Assembly: GCF_017352095.1 (NCBI RefSeq)
Contig: NZ_CP071463.1
Coordinates: 2,976,001-3,040,000, forward strand
From: Natrinema longum
GTDB taxonomy: Archaea > Halobacteriota > Halobacteria > Halobacteriales > Natrialbaceae
DNA: 64,000 nt
Reading direction: 5' to 3'
Shown: positions 59,997 to 64,000 of the stretch, in pieces
Position numbering within the stretch: the stretch's first letter is position 1
Layout: each line of letters opens with the position of its first letter
Translations under genes and position numbers: made by a program
The notes under the pieces: generated by a model
Database searches by the model: none
Seen by the model: the letters and a program-made list of their open reading frames with translations, nothing else
What the model was told of the DNA's origin: nothing

Positions 59997-60972
59997 CGGC
60001 GTTCCCCCTCGCCTGCAGTTCGGCCGCCCGATCCGGCTCGCGCTCCTCGAGGTCACAGACCCCATCGATCGGCGAGCAAGCGCGCCACATCGGACAGAGT
60101 TTGAAAATGACTGCCAACACCCCGATACTGGCTATCTTGGCGAGGACGGCCACGCCGATCGGCGTCGCCACGTAGCTCTCGACGCGGACACCCAGGGCGG
60201 TGACGGCCTGGAAGAGCCCGGTCAGAAACAGGAACGGAATGATGAACCGAACCGCCCAGCGGAACCGCTCGAGTTGCTCGCCGGCGGCCCGGGCGACGGC
60301 GGCTGTCGGTCGCTTCTGGCCCGTCGGGACGGCGACGAAGATGTTCCAGACCGCGCCGCCGATCCACGCGACGAACGCGAGGAGGTGTCCCGTTCGGATG
60401 CCCGCTGCGATCGGATCGAACCCACGCAGGCTCACCTCCGCGAGTCCCGTGCCGACGACGACGGCCAGGGCCAGGCCCAGTGCGAGGAGTCCGGCCGGAC
60501 TCCGGAACTGCGCGTCGACGGCGACCGACCGCCGCGTCGTCACGACGAGGGTTCCGATCCACGCCGCGAGCAATGCGCAAAGAGCGATCACGAGCGGCTC
60601 GATCCCGAGGACCGAGACGTACGCTGCGAGGACGACGGGCCCGGTCGCCACGAGGACGACGACGGCTCCGGTCGCGATCCTGTCGAATCGCGCGTACATC
60701 TCCGCACAGTACTCGCTGGCTGCCGTCCCGAGATCCCGAGGCCGCACGAAGCAATGTTTCCAGACGAGCCCACCCGTGAGCACGCCGAGTGAGACGAAGT
60801 ACGACCACTTGGCGAGCGTCACGACTGCCGACTGGCCGCTCAGACGCCCCGTTACCCACGTTCCGATCAGTGAGCCGGTCAGGATAACCACGAGCGCGAT
60901 CTTTGGCAGTACGTACTTGTCGAAGAGATCAGTCGAGACGGCGGGTTGGACCCCCGTCGATGAATCGGCCAT
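59989..60972 (-). CDS. CopD-like integral membrane protein
   Basis: A 327 aa protein with about eight hydrophobic segments resembling the CopD domain of copper-resistance proteins and YebZ. It includes HLLAFVAWIGGAVWNIFV and KLCPMWRACSPIDGVC near the C-terminus. A possible histidine/cysteine metal route is visible (HCF, H in GHLL, two Cys in the tail). It overlaps the TusA-like gene by 8 nt. It may be a redox/copper membrane partner in the small sulfur cluster. ATG at 60972. Confidence 0.8.
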   Translation of the reverse strand: MADSSTGVQPAVSTDLFDKYVLPKIALVVILTGSLIGTWVTGRLSGQSAVVTLAKWSYFVSLGVLTGGLVWKHCFVRPRDLGTAASEYCAEMYARFDRIATGAVVVLVATGPVVLAAYVSVLGIEPLVIALCALLAAWIGTLVVTTRRSVAVDAQFRSPAGLLALGLALAVVVGTGLAEVSLRGFDPIAAGIRTGHLLAFVAWIGGAVWNIFVAVPTGQKRPTAAVARAAGEQLERFRWAVRFIIPFLFLTGLFQAVTALGVRVESYVATPIGVAVLAKIASIGVLAVIFKLCPMWRACSPIDGVCDLEEREPDRAAELQARGNADD

Positions 60973-61116
60973 CGAGCAGTCACCTGCTCAAGGGTTGTGG
61001 CTCACCGGGACTAAGTTCGGTCGCGGACATATTCGGATTCCGTCGGCGACGACCGCCCGAACATCTCCGGAAACAGCGTTTCGATCGTCTGTCTCCGACC
61101 GGTACCGTGGAGGTCG

Positions 61117-62016
61117 ATGAGCGAACCAACGGGGGCAGTCGATCGGACGACGAAAAGGCGCTGGAACCGGTCGTCCCACGCGGCGTATCCGGAGCCGATC
61201 GTCGAGCGCTCTCCGTACGTCGAACTCGCACTCGAGCACCGCGACCTCGAGGCGACGGAGTACGGCGAGTCGTTCTTTCCGGACGCCGTGCCGTACACCC
61301 ATGAGGGCACCCATCGGGTCTTCTACTGGCGGCCGACGCTACCGGCGGCGGCCAGTGAACCGGCAGCCTGGGACGGGCTCCGTGCGACGACGGATTCGCT
61401 CTCGGCGGTCACGGCGACCGATCCGACCGGGATCGATCTCGTTTCGCGACGACACGGGGTGACGGCAGTGACCGTCGACGCGACCATCGCCGGCGAGTCG
61501 ACGAGCGCGCTCCTCGAGTCGTACGCCGTTCCGGACGTTCGCGTCCGAGCGCTGTCCGAATCACGCCTTCGACTGGACATCGAGGGAACTACGTTCGTCG
61601 TTCCGGCGGGAACTCGACAACGGATCTCGCTCGCCGAGCGGACGGTCGCTCGAGTCGACGGTACCGGTGAACCAACGACCACGACGCCCGAACTCGTCGT
61701 TCGGTTCCCCGGCGACCGAGAACTACACCATCCGGCCCTCGGAGCCGACTATCGGTTGTTCCCGTCGTTCGGGTTGGACCTCGAGTCCGTGCCCACCCCC
61801 CTTTCCGTTCCGACGGTGAACGGGGAACTCGATCACGAGGCCCTCGCGGAGTCGCTGGCCGTCGACCTGACCGCTCGTCCCTATCCCGAACGCGTCCTCT
61901 GGCAGGCCTTTGCCTACACTGCGTTCGATCCACACGCCGGCACCGACCCGCGTCTCTGCCAGTTTCCCACGGGCCATATCGCACTCTCGGAGGAGCCGGC
62001 TGCCGACGGCGGGTGA
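61117..62016 (+). CDS. Hypothetical haloarchaeal protein, 299 aa
   Basis: A soluble acidic protein without membrane helices or Cys pairs. Residues 25-60 (PEPIVERSPYVELALEHRDLEATEYGESFFPD) open a mixed alpha/beta domain. The centre is rich in short beta strands (SRLRLDIEGTTFVVPAGTRQRISLAERTVARVDG), and the C-terminus includes ARPYPERVLWQAFAYTAFDPH. High GC3 and acidic composition mark it as a real gene. I do not recognise the family and assign no function. Confidence 0.75.
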   Translation: MSEPTGAVDRTTKRRWNRSSHAAYPEPIVERSPYVELALEHRDLEATEYGESFFPDAVPYTHEGTHRVFYWRPTLPAAASEPAAWDGLRATTDSLSAVTATDPTGIDLVSRRHGVTAVTVDATIAGESTSALLESYAVPDVRVRALSESRLRLDIEGTTFVVPAGTRQRISLAERTVARVDGTGEPTTTTPELVVRFPGDRELHHPALGADYRLFPSFGLDLESVPTPLSVPTVNGELDHEALAESLAVDLTARPYPERVLWQAFAYTAFDPHAGTDPRLCQFPTGHIALSEEPAADGG

Positions 62017-62062
62017 CGGAGCGACGGCTGGTCGACGGTCACGGGACGACCCGCGGCCGGGT

Positions 62063-62695
62063 TCAGGAATCGACCGATACCAACCGTTCCCGGACCGTTT
62101 CGGCGACGTTAGTCAGATGAACCTGACCGAACACCGCGATGATGAGCGCGCCGACCGAGTTGAACATGATATCGCGGATCGTGTCGTCGAGTCCGTGCTG
62201 AGCCAGTGGCATCGTGAGTCCGGTTTCGAGGGCGATGATATCGAGCGCGAACTCGAACAGCTCCCAGATGACGCCGAAGGCCATCACGATCACGAAGATG
62301 TAGACGAACGCGATCCGACTGGGGATGTGGATCTCCTCGACGTGGAGGTCGATCGATCGAGCGGCCGTATAGCCGGCACCGGCGACGAGGGAGGCCGACA
62401 GCGCGTGCGTGAGGTGATCCCACCATTCGATCTGGCCGTACAGACCCGCCGAGCCGAGCGTGTGGAGGAACACGGCGGACGTGATCCAGAGGCCGAGCCA
62501 CGGATCCAGCGGGACGCCGTAGTTGCGCTCGAACATCGCCGGAAGGAACGTAATCAGGAGTGCAACGCCGCCGTTGACGATCGCTTTGGGCTGGCTCTCG
62601 AGGAGACCGTAAACGACGAGACCGACGAGGACGAGTTGCATCAGTCCCGTCAGCAGCCGCTGGTTTCGTACCGAGGGTCGTGGGAGGAGCGTCAT
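62063..62695 (-). CDS. DUF2238-like membrane protein
   Basis: A 210 aa protein with about six membrane segments and the motif IEWWDHLTHALSASLVAGAGY, then FVYIFVIVMAFGVIWELFEFALD, which resemble the YjdF/DUF2238 family. Its ATG (62695) overlaps the stop of the next upstream minus-strand gene by 4 nt (ATGA), so both are made together. Function unknown. Confidence 0.75.
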   Translation of the reverse strand: MTLLPRPSVRNQRLLTGLMQLVLVGLVVYGLLESQPKAIVNGGVALLITFLPAMFERNYGVPLDPWLGLWITSAVFLHTLGSAGLYGQIEWWDHLTHALSASLVAGAGYTAARSIDLHVEEIHIPSRIAFVYIFVIVMAFGVIWELFEFALDIIALETGLTMPLAQHGLDDTIRDIMFNSVGALIIAVFGQVHLTNVAETVRERLVSVDS

Positions 62696-63333
62696 CGACG
62701 GACCACCCGTCTGAGGGCCCGCCGGAGCCGTCGGTCCCGTCGTCTGAAGTACGCGTCGAACAACACTCCGGCCGCCAGCCCGGCGACGGTCACGGAGAGC
62801 CACTCGTACATCAGCGCCTCGTTCGTCGAGAGATACGACGTTCCGAACGCCCGATCCAGGTTCCACCGCAGCACGGACCACGCCGCGACCGATGCCAGCG
62901 TCGTCAACACGACGAGTGCCACGGCGAACCAGTGGGTGACGCGCAGCGACGTGAACATGTGCAGTTCGACCGTGACGAGCAAGGCCAGACCCGCAACCGC
63001 GAGATACGCGGCGAACGTCCCGACGCTGCCGCCGAACAGCCCCCTGACGAGGATCGGCAACGTCGCGAGGACGAGCAACTCCCAGGGGAGCATGACTCGC
63101 CAGTCGCCGTAGGCAGCGGGCGGAATCAGTACGATCACGCCGACGCTGGTGACGAAGCCGAGCCACTGGAGGTCGAACTCGAGTGCGCTCTCGAGGAAGA
63201 CCGTCGCGAGGACGGCGACGACCAGCCACGCGATGAGGCCGTTCAGCCGACTGCTCCGGAACAGTTGCTCGAAGAGTTCCGCCGAGCCGTCCGAACCGGC
63301 CCCTCGGGAGGAACGTCCGTCGTTGTCGGGCAT
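62692..63333 (-). CDS. Hypothetical membrane protein, 213 aa
   Basis: An N-terminal polar region of about 30 residues, then six hydrophobic helices, including LNGLIAWLVVAVLATVFLES and WELLVLATLPILVRGLF. The C-terminus is basic (RRRDRRLRRALRRVVRR), a likely cytosolic end. It is coupled to the DUF2238-like gene by an ATGA overlap at 62692-62695. No family motif was recognised. Confidence 0.7.
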   Translation of the reverse strand: MPDNDGRSSRGAGSDGSAELFEQLFRSSRLNGLIAWLVVAVLATVFLESALEFDLQWLGFVTSVGVIVLIPPAAYGDWRVMLPWELLVLATLPILVRGLFGGSVGTFAAYLAVAGLALLVTVELHMFTSLRVTHWFAVALVVLTTLASVAAWSVLRWNLDRAFGTSYLSTNEALMYEWLSVTVAGLAAGVLFDAYFRRRDRRLRRALRRVVRR

Positions 63334-63550
63334 ATCGGAGTTCCAGACACTACCGCAGGATAAAGCCGGTGGGATGATTTCGTCGACTCCAAGCCGAGAG
63401 GAGCCCTACTGCTCCCGACACGTGCGCCGGTGGGGCTGCCGATGGCAGCGCCACTCGTCGCACCCGCTCCGAACTTGCATCGGCAGCGCTCGTTTCGGGT
63501 TCGTGCCGGAATCACTCGGCGAGCACGCCCCGAATCGTGCAGGCATTATA

Positions 63551-63592
63551 CCACTGCACACCTGAGCGCACGACAGTTGTACGATCAGTGTG
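63551..63592 (-). repeat. Dispersed repeat, degenerate copy
   Basis: On the minus strand 63592-63551 matches the first 42 nt of the 12873 copy at about 30 of 42 positions, including CAGGTGTGCA. The end corresponding to CTACTATAG is lost. Confidence 0.5.
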
Positions 63593-63610
63593 TGAATCGT
63601 TGGAATCGGT

Positions 63611-63673
63611 ACTATAGTAGCCACTGAAAGTCATTGTACTCCGGACCGCACGACAGCGTTGCGGTCAGTGTGT
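63611..63673 (-). repeat. Dispersed repeat, copy B (63 bp)
   Basis: The reverse complement aligns without gaps to 12873-12935 (49 of 63 identical). It lies just downstream of the C-terminus-coding end of the partial gene at 63717. In both places the repeat points the same way as the flanking genes. Confidence 0.75.
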
Positions 63674-63716
63674 AAACCGTTTCAGTTGCTACTATAGAGC
63701 CGGTGTCGTCGCGGCG

Positions 63717-64000
63717 CTACGAGCCGCCCTCCGATCTGGCACCGATCGCTGCGTTCAGATTCGTGTAGCCGACGGTGATGGATACCCGCCAGAGGGTCGC
63801 CGAGCTACGGAAGGCCCGCTGCCAGGCCGTCAGAAACGGTGCGGGTGTCCGATCCGGTGTCGGATCGGACCGACGCGGCCGTTTTGCGAGCGTCGTTTCA
63901 CAGGCCGGACAGACGTACGCGACGTCACCGTCCCGTGACTGTAGCCGCCAGTCGCCATCGATGGGACTCGAGTGGTCGCACTCCCAGCAGAACAGCGTCG
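63717..64000 (-). CDS. Zinc-finger-like protein, C-terminal part (cut by window edge)
   Basis: An open frame of 94 codons running in from the right edge to a TAG at 63717-63719. It shows a double cysteine pair, LFCWECDH then VCPACE, about 30 residues apart, a probable zinc finger. A Pro/Arg-rich stretch and a moderately hydrophobic C-terminus with RSSATLWRVSITVGYTNL follow. The start lies outside the window. Family unknown. Confidence 0.65.
   Translation of the reverse strand, partial: TLFCWECDHSSPIDGDWRLQSRDGDVAYVCPACETTLAKRPRRSDPTPDRTPAPFLTAWQRAFRSSATLWRVSITVGYTNLNAAIGARSEGGS

Larger units (their letters stand above)
63334..63716. other. Intergenic region holding the repeat copies near 63.6 kb
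   Basis: Contains the repeat copies at 63551-63592 and 63611-63673. Read on the plus strand, two 50-bp units sit 80 bp apart (63568-63617 and 63648-63697), matching at 38 of 50 positions and both ending TACTATAG. The rest (63334-63550) has no recognisable gene. Confidence 0.6.

Noticed and set aside
63611-63697. ACTATAG motifs as TATA boxes for a hidden gene
   Set aside because: No start codon with a credible frame lies at the right distance; the motif is better explained as part of the repeat.
1-64000. CRISPR arrays, insertion sequences, rRNA genes
   Set aside because: No regularly spaced direct repeats of CRISPR length, no transposase-like protein and no rRNA sequence were seen on reading both strands.

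Overview
This 64 kb window is haloarchaeal chromosome. It is GC-rich, and its proteins are strongly acidic (Asp/Glu-rich). It carries archaeal informational genes: L7Ae, S28e and L24e, topoisomerase VI A and B, a 20S proteasome, TmcA and an archaeal GluRS. Starts are often leaderless behind AT-rich TATA-like boxes, and stop/start overlaps of the ATGA type are common. The gene set fits Natrialbales (Natrinema/Haloterrigena-like); that genus-level guess is inference. I see no rRNA operon, CRISPR array, intact insertion sequence or provirus, so this is mostly core chromosome with small accessory pockets.

Layout. 0-5 kb: TrkA fragment, then RNase J and the prenyl diphosphate synthase IdsA one base apart, then GluRS. 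5-12.7 kb: DUF456 and SLC13-type membrane proteins, an SDR oxidoreductase, TmcA, and an oleate-hydratase-like flavoprotein preceded by a short overlapping upstream ORF. 12.7-16.1 kb: a dispersed repeat, a long foldable leader, the operon L7Ae-S28e-L24e-NDK, a DUF7344-like regulator and superoxide dismutase. 16.2-27.3 kb: a 7TM-type histidine kinase, a P-loop ATPase pair, two MBL hydrolases, a membrane-anchored winged-helix protein, tRNA-Glu(CTC), an FAH-family enzyme and an Nramp-like transporter. 27.3-38.3 kb (mostly minus strand): Top6A/B, DsrE, a dihydrolipoamide dehydrogenase-like enzyme, an ion-channel/SGNH pair, UspA, TSUP and a second Nramp-like transporter. 38.6-44.8 kb: psmA-psmB, gyrB and gyrA. 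44.9-52.7 kb: two metal/redox-type regulators, arginase, an NDH-2-like flavoprotein, a DUF4013 protein, an acyltransferase, an Nmad3-like protein and an RNase Z-like MBL. 52.8-64 kb: a compositionally different Thr/Ser-dehydratase-like gene next to tRNA-Ser(CGA), PEP carboxylase, an epimerase, a MaoC hydratase, a small Moco/TusA/CopD group and several membrane proteins.

The most interesting material is non-coding. (1) Three copies of a 56-57 nt stem-loop element (3043-3098, 14642-14697, 58803-58859) share flanks and, in two copies, a downstream decamer. Their stems differ in sequence but stay complementary, which is the signature of a structured RNA (or DNA) family. (2) A 63-bp dispersed repeat occurs at 12873-12935 and, inverted, at 63611-63673, with a degenerate third copy beside the latter. 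(3) The L7Ae operon leader can pair its 5' end with its own Shine-Dalgarno region. Among the proteins, a translationally coupled pair of a degenerate-filter ion channel and a membrane-anchored SGNH hydrolase, and two Nramp-like transporters without the usual metal motifs, deserve a second look.
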